DNA from: Chloroflexota bacterium
GTDB taxonomy: Bacteria; Chloroflexota; Dehalococcoidia; Lucifugimonadales; JADFKI01
DNA: 64,000 bases
Assembly (NCBI GenBank): GCA_009840355.1
Contig: VXNZ01000025.1
Span: forward strand, 1 to 64,000
Direction: 5' to 3'
Shown here: positions 49,850 through 59,345 of the stretch, piece by piece
How the letters are laid out: every line of letters starts with the position of its first letter
Numbering within the stretch: the first letter of the stretch is position 1
Notes under the pieces: generated by a model
Databases searched by the model: none
The model's input: only the letters and a program-made list of their open reading frames with translations
What the model was told of the DNA's origin: nothing
Program-made: the position numbers and the translations under genes

Positions 49850-51562
49850 CTGAGGAGGCTTGTCCTCCGATTGTCGCATTGCTGGTCGGATTTCAGGGTG
49901 CCGCGCTCGTACTTGCGCCGACGGTGCTGAACGTGGCGATCGCGGTTCGATCTTCGGGGCTGGGCGACACCCACTTAACATGGAGCGTCTTCGCGGCAAT
50001 GTTGATATGTGCGGCAATCACGGCGTTGCAAGCGTTCCGACTACAGCGATTCGGCCGGGCACCTCGTGCTCGCATGGCCCGCTGCAATGTTCATTGCCGT
50101 CATGGTGTCTTCAATCTCTGCGGCTGGGCCCGGAATGTTCGCGACACTGATGGTGGTTTGCAGCTTAATTCAGGTCGCGCTCGCTTGGTGGTTGCCAATC
50201 CTACGGCGAATAATCACGCCGGTCGTCTCCGGCACGGTGACAATCCTGATCGCTGTCAGCGTGCTGCCCATAGCCTTCGATACCATTCAGGATCTACCCA
50301 GCAATGCTCCATCTATGGCAGGGCCGGCGATTGCGGGAATGACCTTGCTGGTATCGGTGATTGTGACTTTGCGCGTGAGCGGGCGCTGGCGCCTGGTAGC
50401 GCCGTTCATCAGCATCCTTAGCATCCTTGCCGGATGCGCTGTCGCTGTCGCATTCGGCGTTGTCGAAACAGACCGAATAGCCAAAGCCAGTTGGTTTGGC
50501 ATCCCCGAGATGCCCGCGCTTAGTTTCGAACTCACGCCGGGCAAGGAGTTCTGGGCTCTCTTGCCTTCGTTCGAGATTCTGACCTTAGTATTGGGTATCA
50601 AGACTATCAGCGACGGTGTGGTGATCCAGCAAGGCTCCCGGCAACTGCCACGAGCGATCGACTTCCGTCGGGTACAGGGCATGGTCAGCGTCAATGGCAT
50701 TGGATTGGGATGTTGCTCGCCGGCATCGCCGGCACGCTGCCCACAATGGCAAACGCCTCATACAGTCTCTACCTGATTAGCCTCACCGGAGTCGCCGCCC
50801 GTCGTGTCGGCATTGTGGTGGGGATTGTCATTGTGGCGCTGGCATTCTTCTCGAAGTTTACTGCCATCTTGCTAACTGTCCCCGGTCCCGTGTTGGGCGC
50901 TTACCTAATTCTCGCCATGGGAATGCTCTTCGTCAGCGGCTTGGCAGACTATCTTACGCGACGGACTCGACTCCAGGCGTATATTGGTGGTCGCGCTCGC
51001 GAGCGCACTGGGCTTGGGCATCCAAGGCCATCCCGTCACGCGGGACATTTTTGGTGATGAACTAGGCGCGTTACTCGGTAGTGGAGTTACCGTCGGGGCT
51101 ATCGTTGCCATCGGCATGACGCTACTGTTCGAAGCGACGAGTACACGCCACTCGCGCCTACAGACTACACTGAGCATGACTTCGCTCCCAGACATTGATG
51201 AATTTCTTACCCAGTTGGCATCTAGGCTGGGATGGAACGAAACCTCCACATTACGGTTGCGGTCCGCCGGCGAAGAAACGCTCGCCAGCCTACAGCTGCA
51301 AGAGGACGACTCTGGCGGCTCGGAGCAAAGGCGCCTAGTCATCAACGCAAGGCCGCAAGGAACGATGCTGGAGTTGGAATTCATCGCCACAATGCGTCAG
51401 GAGAACATCGAAGATCAGTTGGCTTATCTTGCCGACGAAGAGGCAGTGCCAACAGTCGATGATCTTTCGCTCAGGCTATTGCGATACCATTCCTCCGCTG
51501 TACGACATCAGAAATTCCATGGCGTGGACATCGTTACGGTGCAGGTCGAGGGCAGATTATAA
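49850..51562 (+). pseudogene. NCS2 (xanthine/uracil permease-type) transporter, frameshifted, with C-terminal regulatory domain
   Basis: Four in-order open segments in alternating frames read as one membrane protein: LLVGFQGAALVLAPTVLNVA (from about 49870), then SISAAGPGMFATLMVVCSLI up to about 50700, then GIAGTLPTMANASYSLYLIS to about 50960, then HPVTRDIFGDELGALLGSG and a soluble end. Each junction needs a frame change (near 50050, 50700 and 50970), and no good start codon exists since an in-frame stop lies at 49846-49848. The middle resembles solute-carrier-23/NCS2 permeases. The soluble C-terminus (about 51190-51562) with WNETSTLRLRSAGEETLASL looks like an anti-sigma-type HATPase domain. 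Decayed gene, or sequencing errors in the assembly. Confidence 0.72.
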
Positions 51563-51800
51563 TTCAAAGCCTGCCGGGCAGAATGCACTCAGGTCTGAAT
51601 TGGCTTCGTGGCCGAAATTGGGGGATTTCCCGGACAGGCTTGTTCGCACGGGACTGACTGCTTCGCAAGTTCTATGAATAGCATGGCGAGACCTCCGAAC
51701 AGACCGATTTACAACACTTCCAATCATGCGACGCTCTCGCCTTCTTCGATCCTTCGTCTATTCCAACACTTTCTTCAACGACGCCGATGGTCTCATCAAG

Positions 51801-51828
51801 TTGACATTGCGCGGGCGATTAGAATAAT
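51801..51828 (+). promoter_or_regulatory. Promoter of the first SBP-permease operon
   Basis: TTGACA (51801-51806), 16-base spacer and AATAAT (51823-51828), followed by 92 bases of leader to the ATG. The 358-base gap 51563-51920 holds nothing else recognisable; it is AT-rich only to the right of 51800. Confidence 0.7.
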
Positions 51829-51920
51829 ATGACCTGAATTCTGGAATGGGTGCAATGTTTCACAAATTTCTTAGAAGTTAGGGACATTTGGACACCTATA
51901 AAAAATTGGAGGGACGAGAA

Positions 51921-53942
51921 ATGACACAAGGCAAGAATGGAAGGTTCTTGTGGCTACTGCCTTTGGCGGCGCTGGTCGCTTTTGCCGCGATTGCTTGCGG
52001 TGGCGCAGCGCCCGCGCCCGAGGCACCCGAGCAGCAGCCTGCCGCACAGGCCCCAGCTCCTGCGGCTCCAGCGCAAACAGCGCCGACCGCAGCGCCTGCG
52101 CCGGCACAAGAAGCCCCCGCAGCAGCATCCGGCGAAGGCGCCACTCTAACAGTGGTGCTGGACAATGTCGGGTCTCCCCTTTATCGGAACGAGAAGGCGA
52201 CATGGCCCGACAATATGATGAACTACTACTACGGCTTCCAAGAACTGCTGGTTACATGGGAGCCTAACACTGCCGGCGACGGCGGCAAGGGCAAGGTGTC
52301 CGACGAGACCTGCGAAGCGCCTATGCTGGCGCTGAGCTGGGAGTACGACCTTCCTCCGAACTTCGACGACCCCGAAAATCAGGGGTCGGTCTCGGTTAAG
52401 TTGCGCGAAGGCGTGGACTTCTATGTTGCCTCGGGCAGGCACTCGGAATTCACCGCCGAGGACGCGGCATGGTCGTTCAACGACGCCGGTTCCAACAACC
52501 CCGCCGCCACGCACTCCAATGCGGGCGAGGCGGGCGACTGGTTCAAGCTCTGGGAAGCGACCGACAAGTACACGCTGAAGGGCACCTTCCGCAACTACAT
52601 CGCCGACTGGCTTAACGGCGGTGGCGCAGGCATCAGCAGCATGTGCGGCGATGCTATTGGCGTCGTGTCGAAGACGCTCTACGACGAAATCGGCGACGAA
52701 ATCTTGACGACCCCGCACGGCACGGGTCCTTTCTATGTGCAGGAGTGGCGTCCCAACGAGCTTATCGAGGCGACTTCGCGCGTTGACCACTGGAACAACA
52801 ACCCGAACTTCGCGTTCTTGAAGTTGCGGCAGGCAAGCGAGGCGGCACAGCGCACCGCTCTGCTCCAGACCGGGCAGGCAGACATATCCATGGTGTCTAT
52901 CCAGGATGTAGCGGACTTGCAGAACGAAGGCTTCAAGTTCCACGACGGGCTGAACCAGATTCTCGGTCAGTTCATCTACATGGCGGGCAACTACTGGTCG
53001 TACAAAGACCCGCAGACAGGCGACCCTGTAGAACTTCGCGAGGGCTTTTACCCTGACGATGAGCATCCATGGATTGGCGACCCGCGTATAGAGTGCGCGG
53101 ACGCCGACCGCTCGAACCCATCAGGTGCACTCGGCTCCGGCTGCGACGCCACCGGCTTCGACTACCAGGACACCGACAAGTTCTCTTACGAGACGGAGCA
53201 CATGATGAAGGCGAAAGCCTTCCGCGAGGCTCTGATATATGCGATAGACCGCGACCTCATCGGCGAGACGATTGTTTCCGGTTACGGTGGCGCAATCTAC
53301 GGCACGGGACATGGCGGCGGCATCGCCTTCCACCAGACGCATCCCGAGTATAAGGACAAGTGGGCAGCTCAGTTCGACCCGACAATCGCACAGCAAAAGC
53401 TGGCGGAGTCGGGTGTGGAGCCCGGATTCGAATTCGAGTACTACTGTCCGGCGGGCAACGGCACATCCATCGAGGTCTGCCAGGCTGTCGTAGGCATGTG
53501 GGAAGAGCATCTTGGCTTGAAGCCTTACATCGACAACACGGCATACTCGTCGCGTCGCCCGACAATGGTCGGACGCTCAATCAAGTCCGTGTGGCAGACG
53601 AGCTGGGGTCCTAACAGCGCGCAGGCGAAAGACCCGGGCGGAACCATTCCGGTCTGCTGCTTGTGGCCCATCGCTTCGGCGGGCGGCTATAACGCGGGCA
53701 TCGAGGACAACAACTTCTACAACGACTTCGACATCACTCGCATTCAGGATAAAGGCTCCGACGAGAACCTTTCTACGCGCGAGGAAATCATGGACCGCTG
53801 GTTCGACTTGAAGACCGGCACCGGCATCGTGGAAGTGCCGACTCTCATCGGCATGAACCCCGACACCGTGCAGGACTGGGACCTCAAGCCGTGGCGCTTG
53901 ACCAACAGCTTCGATACTGTGGTCTATCAGCCGCCTCAGTAG
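51921..53942 (+). CDS. ABC transporter substrate-binding lipoprotein, family 5 (first set)
   Basis: 673 residues. A signal sequence ends in the lipobox FAAIAC-Gly, followed by an Ala/Pro/Gln-rich linker to about residue 75 typical of anchored receptors. The mature part has the SBP_bac_5 pattern: VSVKLREGVDFYVASGRHSEF, a TAEDAAWSF-like motif, TTPHGTGPFYVQEWRP, and EALIYAIDRDLIGE. It is longer than usual (about 520-550) with several Cys scattered at about 135, 240, 390 and 510-560, suggesting disulfides. The ATG at 51921 has GGAGGG seven bases upstream. DppB and DppC follow on the same strand. Peptide or another amphipathic solute; no ATPase gene in the window. Confidence 0.9.
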   Translation: MTQGKNGRFLWLLPLAALVAFAAIACGGAAPAPEAPEQQPAAQAPAPAAPAQTAPTAAPAPAQEAPAAASGEGATLTVVLDNVGSPLYRNEKATWPDNMMNYYYGFQELLVTWEPNTAGDGGKGKVSDETCEAPMLALSWEYDLPPNFDDPENQGSVSVKLREGVDFYVASGRHSEFTAEDAAWSFNDAGSNNPAATHSNAGEAGDWFKLWEATDKYTLKGTFRNYIADWLNGGGAGISSMCGDAIGVVSKTLYDEIGDEILTTPHGTGPFYVQEWRPNELIEATSRVDHWNNNPNFAFLKLRQASEAAQRTALLQTGQADISMVSIQDVADLQNEGFKFHDGLNQILGQFIYMAGNYWSYKDPQTGDPVELREGFYPDDEHPWIGDPRIECADADRSNPSGALGSGCDATGFDYQDTDKFSYETEHMMKAKAFREALIYAIDRDLIGETIVSGYGGAIYGTGHGGGIAFHQTHPEYKDKWAAQFDPTIAQQKLAESGVEPGFEFEYYCPAGNGTSIEVCQAVVGMWEEHLGLKPYIDNTAYSSRRPTMVGRSIKSVWQTSWGPNSAQAKDPGGTIPVCCLWPIASAGGYNAGIEDNNFYNDFDITRIQDKGSDENLSTREEIMDRWFDLKTGTGIVEVPTLIGMNPDTVQDWDLKPWRLTNSFDTVVYQPPQ

Positions 53943-53957
53943 TCAAAGGCAATTGAA

Positions 53958-53988
53958 GCGCCCATTCCGGACTAATCCGGGTGGGCGC
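53958..53988 (+). terminator. Hairpin between the SBP and DppB genes
   Basis: GCGCCCATTCCGGA (53958-53971) pairs with TCCGGGTGGGCGC (53976-53988) apart from a bulge, followed by GCTTTCC. It lies 15 bases after the SBP stop. In SBP operons such hairpins commonly cause partial termination or protect the abundant SBP message so that permeases are made at lower level. Confidence 0.65.
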
Positions 53989-54088
53989 GCTTTCCACATC
54001 ATATCGACCTAACTCGCGCCGCTCATAAGACCACAAGGCACGGCGGCGCTTATTTACTCAAACCCCAGAGTAAGGACACTATGCCCCA

Positions 54089-55033
54089 ATGAAGACCTTC
54101 GTGCTTCGCAGGCTGTTCTTTACGATACTGTCCGTGATTGCGGCGACGCTGATAGTGTTCAGCATGTCGCGGCTTCAGGGCGATCCGCGCTATCTCTTTC
54201 TGGCGTCCGGCTACACCACGCAAGAGCAGTGGGACGCCTGGGGCAGAGAGTTTGGCTTGGACAAGCCGCTGGTCATGCAGTACTTCATCTGGCTGGGTAA
54301 AGCGTTGACCGGAGACTTCGGCAAGTCCTTGAAGTCAGGCTACGAATCCACGGAGATGCTGAGGATATTCGCGCCTGCGAGCTTGCAGTTAGGGCTTGCG
54401 GCGTGGGTGTTCGTGCTGATTACGGGGGTGCCGCTAGGCGTGCTCTCCGCGGTTAAACGCGGCTCTTTATGGGATCTGGTCGGAAGAACCTTCGCGGTGT
54501 TCGGGCAGGCGCTCCCCCCATTCTGGCTGGGCATTATGCTAATTCTCATATTCGCCGTTCAATTAGAATGGCTGCCGCCCGGAACACGTGGGGACGACGA
54601 CGAAACATTGCTATCACGCTTGAGATACTTCGTGTTGCCCTCGATAACATTGGGCTGGCTTGCCTCCGCCGGACTAATGCGCCTAGTGCGCTCGTCCATG
54701 CTGGAAGTGTTGGACTCCGAGTTTGTAAAGTTGGCACGCGCCAAGGGCGTGGGCAACGCCACGCTAATCTGGAAGCATGCGCTGAAGAACTCGCTTATTC
54801 CGCCTCTCACATTCTCGGCGCTAATAATGGCGGCATTTATCGCAGGCACAGTCGTAACCGAAACGGTCTTCGCCTGGCCCGGCCTCGGCTTCATGACGGT
54901 GCAGGCAATCATCAACAATGACTTCCCGGTGATGACCACAGCGGTGATGATGTTCACTATCCTATATGTGATGACCGTCTTCATCGTGGATATACTCTAC
55001 GCATTCATCGACCCGAGAATTCGGTACTCCTAG
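54089..55033 (+). CDS. DppB-type ABC permease (first set)
   Basis: 314 residues, six membrane helices. MKTFVLRRLFFTILSVIAAT starts the first helix, then FSMSRLQGDPRYLF, a GDFGKSLKSG motif, the EAA-type loop SEFVKLARAKGVGNATLIWK and the final DILYAFIDPRIRYS. Together with DppC it forms the membrane channel for the binding protein upstream. A three-codon open frame (ATG 54081, stop TGA overlapping this ATG) lies between the ribosome binding site TAAGGAC and this start, so initiation here may depend on reinitiation. DppC follows after 19 bases. Confident assignment to the oligopeptide-permease family. Confidence 0.92.
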   Translation: MKTFVLRRLFFTILSVIAATLIVFSMSRLQGDPRYLFLASGYTTQEQWDAWGREFGLDKPLVMQYFIWLGKALTGDFGKSLKSGYESTEMLRIFAPASLQLGLAAWVFVLITGVPLGVLSAVKRGSLWDLVGRTFAVFGQALPPFWLGIMLILIFAVQLEWLPPGTRGDDDETLLSRLRYFVLPSITLGWLASAGLMRLVRSSMLEVLDSEFVKLARAKGVGNATLIWKHALKNSLIPPLTFSALIMAAFIAGTVVTETVFAWPGLGFMTVQAIINNDFPVMTTAVMMFTILYVMTVFIVDILYAFIDPRIRYS

Positions 55034-55052
55034 ACTAGGAGCGGCAAATACG

Positions 55053-56045
55053 ATGGCACAAGCAGCGGCGGTAAACCTGGAGAGCATCGAGCGCGCCAAT
55101 CAGCAGACCTTGATAAGCAAGGTTCTGTATGTGTTGCGTCGCTGGCCGGTGTTCCCCATCTTCATCATCGTAACTCTGGTGGTTTCCGCCGTCTTTGCGC
55201 CTATCATCGCGCCGAACGAACCTATCAAGCAGGACTTACGCGCCAAAACGGACGCGCCCTTCTGGTATGAGACTTGCGGCACGAAGCAGAATCCGATAAA
55301 CAACACTGAGGTTCCCGAGGTGCCGTGGTTGGACAAGTGCCGTCAGACCGGCGAGAACTTCTACTTGCTGGGCGCGGACGCGCTCGGTCGCGGGCTGCTG
55401 ACGCGCATCATATATGGCGCGCGTGTGTCGCTCGTGCTCGCCGCGGTCGCAATTATCGTGGGAACTCTCGTAGGCACGGTTCTGGGCTTGTCTGCCGGCT
55501 ATTTCGGCGGCGTCCTCGACGAGCTGATAATGCGCCTGACGGATGTCGCGACGGCTATACCGTACCTGCTGCTCGCGCTGATTATCGTGATTGTGCTTGG
55601 GCAGAAAGTGCTAATCAACGGCGATGTGATAGTGTTGGTACTGGCATTGGCGAGCTGGCCCGGCATCGTGCGCCTCGTGCGCGGGCAGACGCTTCAGCTC
55701 AAGAGCCTGGACTATGTGGCATTAGCGCAGATTGCGGGCGCGTCCACATTCCGCATAATGTACCGCCATATCCTGCCGGGCGTAACAAATACCATCGTAG
55801 TGGCGACAACGCTTCAGGTGGGCAGCATCATTTTGGCGGAGTCTATACTCAGCTTCCTGGGCGCAGGCGTTCCGCCGCCGACGCCGACATGGGGTTCAAT
55901 GGTCGCTGACGGACGCGACTACCTCAGCTCTGCCTGGTGGGTGGCGTTCTTCCCCGGCATGGCGATATTCCTGACCGTGCTGGCGTTCAACTTCATCGGC
56001 GACTGGCTGCGCGACCGATGGGACCCGCGGCTGCGGCAGCTGTAA
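55053..56045 (+). CDS. DppC-type ABC permease (first set)
   Basis: 330 residues. The first helix at about 25-45 (VLRRWPVFPIFIIVTLVVSA), a periplasmic segment with TCGTKQNP ... KCRQTG holding two Cys, the motif LGADALGRGLLTRIIYGARV, the EAA-type loop LDYVALAQIAGASTFRIMYR and FIGDWLRDRWDPRLRQL at the end. It pairs with the DppB gene 19 bases upstream; AGGAG precedes the ATG. The orphan permease at 44630-45577 is a close paralogue. The Cys-bearing insert lengthens the usual loop by about 20 residues. Confidence 0.92.
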   Translation: MAQAAAVNLESIERANQQTLISKVLYVLRRWPVFPIFIIVTLVVSAVFAPIIAPNEPIKQDLRAKTDAPFWYETCGTKQNPINNTEVPEVPWLDKCRQTGENFYLLGADALGRGLLTRIIYGARVSLVLAAVAIIVGTLVGTVLGLSAGYFGGVLDELIMRLTDVATAIPYLLLALIIVIVLGQKVLINGDVIVLVLALASWPGIVRLVRGQTLQLKSLDYVALAQIAGASTFRIMYRHILPGVTNTIVVATTLQVGSIILAESILSFLGAGVPPPTPTWGSMVADGRDYLSSAWWVAFFPGMAIFLTVLAFNFIGDWLRDRWDPRLRQL

Positions 56046-56186
56046 ACAACAGCGCACATCGTCGGAAATCAGCCCGCCTTCAATTGGGAGGGAAGACAGG
56101 CTAGACTTCCGGACATAGGCGTTACGAAAAGGTGTGTGTCATTAGCACCGCCTTTTCTGGGTTGAGATATGTCAGTCCTGTCAGGC

Positions 56187-56215
56187 TTGACAATCTCAAT
56201 ATTATCAATTATAAG
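56187..56215 (+). promoter_or_regulatory. Promoter of the second SBP-permease operon
   Basis: Consensus TTGACA (56187-56192), 17-base spacer, TATAAG (56210-56215), in the 322-base gap between the first DppC gene and the second SBP gene. To its left an imperfect hairpin (about 56117-56155, GAAAAGG ... CCTTTTC) may terminate the first operon. The leader to the ATG is about 145 bases. Confidence 0.7.
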
Positions 56216-56367
56216 TTCACGCAAGACGCTGCGATTGTTCCACACATCATACGCATAAACCTCTCCCACACAGTGTTGGCAATTAGAGCACATGCCGTTT
56301 GTGCGGTGAGCCATCCTGTTACATGCAGTAGAATAATCGTGAATATATTTAGGAGGACGAAGCAAAG

Positions 56368-58137
56368 ATGCGGATTAGTCTTACACGAGCATTGTGCATT
56401 AGTTTCGCTCTGGCTGCGCTGATGGCGTTTGCCATTGCATGCGGAGGCGCAGCGCCCGACGCTGCTCCGGCGGCGCAGGTGCAGGCGACGGCGACATTCC
56501 CGCCGACCGTCGTGCCTCCCTCGATTCCAACCGCGGCACCGGCAGCCGCAGCGCCCGCGGCGCCCGCAGCCGCAATGGCTGACGGGGATGTCGTCAGGGG
56601 CGGTCATCTGCGAGTCATCAATGCGACATTCCCGCCGAAGTGGGACTTCTCGCAGACTAGCACCTGGATCTCACTCTTCCACTATGGCGGCAGAATGTAC
56701 AGCGGCTTGCTCCAGTTCTCGCCGCGCGACGGCATCGAGATTTGGCCCGACATGGCTGAGACATGGGAAGTCACAAACGACTCAAAGACGTTTACCTTCC
56801 ATATTGACGAGGACTTGACCCAGTGGAATGACGGAACTCCATTCGACGTCGATCACATCATCTATGCGATTGACAGGTGGCGCAATCCACCAGAGGGAAT
56901 CATTCAGCCTCGCGTGGGCGCTTTCGCGCTAATCGACACGATGAACAAGGTTGACGACAACACGCTAGAGATCAACCTCAAGGATTCCTTTGGCGACTTT
57001 ATCGCTGAGTCTGCTAACCAGTGGCATTCTCTGATTCCTCAGCATATCCTTGAAGCCAATGAGAACACGATCAATAAGTGGCAAGACGTAATCGGCACCG
57101 GACCATACAAGATTACCGACGCTGAGGACCAGGTCTCAGTTTCTTCTGAAAGAAACCCCGATTACTTCAGAGACGCGCCAGATGGATCCCCTTACCCTTA
57201 CTTGGACAATGTTACTTCCATCGTAATTATTGAGCCACAGGCGCAGATAGCCGCGATTCGAACGAAGCAGGCAGACGCTACGAAGCCGACATTTAGCCTG
57301 AGCCACGTCGAGTACAAGAATCTTCTCGACGACAACCCCGGACAGGCAACTTTCAAAGTGGAGCCGTTCGTGGACGTAGCGGCAATTCAGCTCAACAACC
57401 AGAAGCCTCCATTTGACAATGTTGATGCTCGCAGGGCCGTGTTCTATGGATTCTACAAGCAAGGCGTCATTGATGGTGAAGGTGCGGAGAACCCAGTGTT
57501 CCCAATAAGCTGGTTCAGCTATGTTTTCCCTGACCAGCAGGAGATACTGGACACCATACCCGGATACAAGCCGGAGAACCGAGAGGCAGAGCTTGCGATG
57601 GCGAAGGACTTCGCCGAGAAAGGCGGTCTGACGGAGTTCGAGGTCATTGCCGTGACCGCACGCACGCACCATGGAGAGTTGCTGCAGGCAGACATGCAGG
57701 AAATCGGAGTTGATGTCACGATTCGCGTTCAGGACTGGACGGCAATGATCGCGACGGTCGAGGGCAGGAACTACGAAGCGGCGACCGGCGGTACAGCTCC
57801 CAGCTACGGCGGAGTGGTTCCGGTTGCGGACATCATGTACAGTCCAGGCGGTGGACGTAACGGAGGTTGGGACCCGCCGGCTAATTACATGGAAGCGTGG
57901 AACTCCGCGCGGACACTTCCTGCAGGGCAGGAGCGCGATGAACTCTTCGGCGAAATGCACAGGATTATGAAAGACGAGTGGGTGCCCAGTGTGCCTTATA
58001 TGGCGGCTAACCAGAACAAGTTCCATTGGAACTATGTACACGGCTGGGACCTCGTAGTGCAGGAAATCTTCAGTAACAATAAGTTTGAGGATGTGTGGCT
58101 GGATTGCGACGCACCGAACCCGAGCTCCAGTTGTTAG
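56368..58137 (+). CDS. ABC transporter substrate-binding lipoprotein, family 5 (second set)
   Basis: 589 residues. Signal sequence with lipobox MAFAIAC-Gly, then an Ala/Pro-rich linker to about 75. Mature part: VRGGHLRVINATFPPKWDF, TFHIDEDLTQWNDGTPFDVD, HIIYAIDRWRNPPEG, IGTGPYKITDAEDQVSVSSE, and AVFYGFYKQGVID. The ligand pocket cannot be specified. AGGAGG at 56351-56356 precedes the ATG. Codons at the third position are less GC-biased here than in the surrounding genes. Followed by DppB and DppC with a long hairpin (58167-58204) after the stop. Confidence 0.9.
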   Translation: MRISLTRALCISFALAALMAFAIACGGAAPDAAPAAQVQATATFPPTVVPPSIPTAAPAAAAPAAPAAAMADGDVVRGGHLRVINATFPPKWDFSQTSTWISLFHYGGRMYSGLLQFSPRDGIEIWPDMAETWEVTNDSKTFTFHIDEDLTQWNDGTPFDVDHIIYAIDRWRNPPEGIIQPRVGAFALIDTMNKVDDNTLEINLKDSFGDFIAESANQWHSLIPQHILEANENTINKWQDVIGTGPYKITDAEDQVSVSSERNPDYFRDAPDGSPYPYLDNVTSIVIIEPQAQIAAIRTKQADATKPTFSLSHVEYKNLLDDNPGQATFKVEPFVDVAAIQLNNQKPPFDNVDARRAVFYGFYKQGVIDGEGAENPVFPISWFSYVFPDQQEILDTIPGYKPENREAELAMAKDFAEKGGLTEFEVIAVTARTHHGELLQADMQEIGVDVTIRVQDWTAMIATVEGRNYEAATGGTAPSYGGVVPVADIMYSPGGGRNGGWDPPANYMEAWNSARTLPAGQERDELFGEMHRIMKDEWVPSVPYMAANQNKFHWNYVHGWDLVVQEIFSNNKFEDVWLDCDAPNPSSSC

Positions 58138-58166
58138 TAAAATTACAACGATAGCAATAGAGTCAT

Positions 58167-58204
58167 CCACATCCCGACCGGAACGAATGCCCGTCGGGAT
58201 GTGG
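58167..58204 (+). terminator. Hairpin after the second SBP gene
   Basis: Perfect 12-base arms CCACATCCCGAC (58167-58178) and GTCGGGATGTGG (58193-58204) with a 14-base loop, 30 bases past the SBP stop and before DppB. No U tract follows. As in the first operon it likely stabilises the SBP message or attenuates transcription into the permeases. Confidence 0.65.
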
Positions 58205-58249
58205 GCTAGCATGGATATTTAGCTCTGACCTGCAGCGAAGGCTTGTGAT

Positions 58250-59293
58250 ATGTGGAAATACATAATACGCCGGTTGATGCTCATCATACCCACGGTGTTC
58301 CTGTCAGGCACGCTGGTGTTTTTCATGTTGCGCGTGCTTCCGGGTGATATCGTCAGCACGCTGACATCAGAGGGCGGCGCCACTCCGGAAACGAAGGCGA
58401 AGTTGCGGGAAGAGTTGGGGCTGAACAACCCAATAATCGTTCAGTATGCACACTGGCTGTGCGGAAATTGCGTCATACTGCGCGGCATTGGTTACCCTCC
58501 GCCTGATCTTGGCCGCGGGGAAGGGGAAGTGGGTTCATCTGCCGACGCCACCATAGGAGGCGTCATAAGTGGAGACTTCGGATACTCAAATTATCAGGAC
58601 AGATATGTAGGCCAAATCGTCAAGGACAAAATGGAGGCCACAGTAACACTGGCAATTCTTGCAATGATATTCTCATTGTTGCTCGCCTTCCCATTAGGTA
58701 TCTTATCGGCAATTACTAGAGGAAGTTGGTGGGACCAGAGCATAAGGATATTTACAGCGCTCTCATTAGCCGTTCCATCATTCTGGCTTGGCATCCTGCT
58801 CATCATATTCGCATCGCGGGTATTTAACTGGAGCCCGCCGTTGAACTACACTCCATTCTTTACGGATCCGGGCAGAAATCTGGCGCAGCTATTCCTGCCC
58901 GTCATCGCAACCGGGCTGACTTCGGCAGCGGTGCTGAGCAGGCTGGTCCGTTCGATGATGCTGGAAGTGCTGCGCGAAGACTATGTGCGTACTGCCCGCG
59001 CTAAGGGACTGCGTGAATTCATCGTGGTCGCGCGGCATACGGTTCGCAACGCCAGCATCCCGGTGCTGACAATGGCGGGCTATCACTTCGGCTTCATCAT
59101 CTCCGGCGTGGTAGTCATCGAGTTCGTATTCTCCATACCGGGACTGGGACAGCAGGTTCTGTTCTCAATCCTCGCGCGAGACTACGATATGGTTGTCGGC
59201 ATCGTCGTCATCCTGACAATAATACTCGCCGCATGGATACTGGTGGTTGACTTATTCTACTCGGTAGTCGATCCACGAATCAGATACTCGTAG
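58250..59293 (+). CDS. DppB-type ABC permease (second set), with extra periplasmic insert
   Basis: 347 residues, longer than the first DppB. Starts MWKYIIRRLMLIIPTVFLSG, then FFMLRVLPGDIVSTL, the EAA-type loop EDYVRTARAKGLREFIVVAR and the usual end LFYSVVDPRIRYS. Between QYAHWLCGNC and SGDFGYSNY there is an insert of about 30 residues (ILRGIGYPPPDLGRGEGEVG), absent from ordinary DppB, that contains two Cys at its start and faces outside. The weak GCGAAGG lies before the ATG. DppC follows after 52 bases. Partner binding protein is the preceding SBP. Confidence 0.92.
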   Translation: MWKYIIRRLMLIIPTVFLSGTLVFFMLRVLPGDIVSTLTSEGGATPETKAKLREELGLNNPIIVQYAHWLCGNCVILRGIGYPPPDLGRGEGEVGSSADATIGGVISGDFGYSNYQDRYVGQIVKDKMEATVTLAILAMIFSLLLAFPLGILSAITRGSWWDQSIRIFTALSLAVPSFWLGILLIIFASRVFNWSPPLNYTPFFTDPGRNLAQLFLPVIATGLTSAAVLSRLVRSMMLEVLREDYVRTARAKGLREFIVVARHTVRNASIPVLTMAGYHFGFIISGVVVIEFVFSIPGLGQQVLFSILARDYDMVVGIVVILTIILAAWILVVDLFYSVVDPRIRYS

Positions 59294-59345
59294 CGCAGAA
59301 TCAGCGTCAGGCGCTCGACTTTCCATTGAAGGAGTTTCCGACATT

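Noticed and set aside
52146-53066. 306-codon minus-strand frame opposite the first SBP gene
   Set aside because: Shadow of a clearly coding SBP gene.
57136-58212. 358-codon open frame opposite the second SBP gene
   Set aside because: Overlaps a full-length SBP gene with clear lipobox and family motifs; no resemblance to any protein family.
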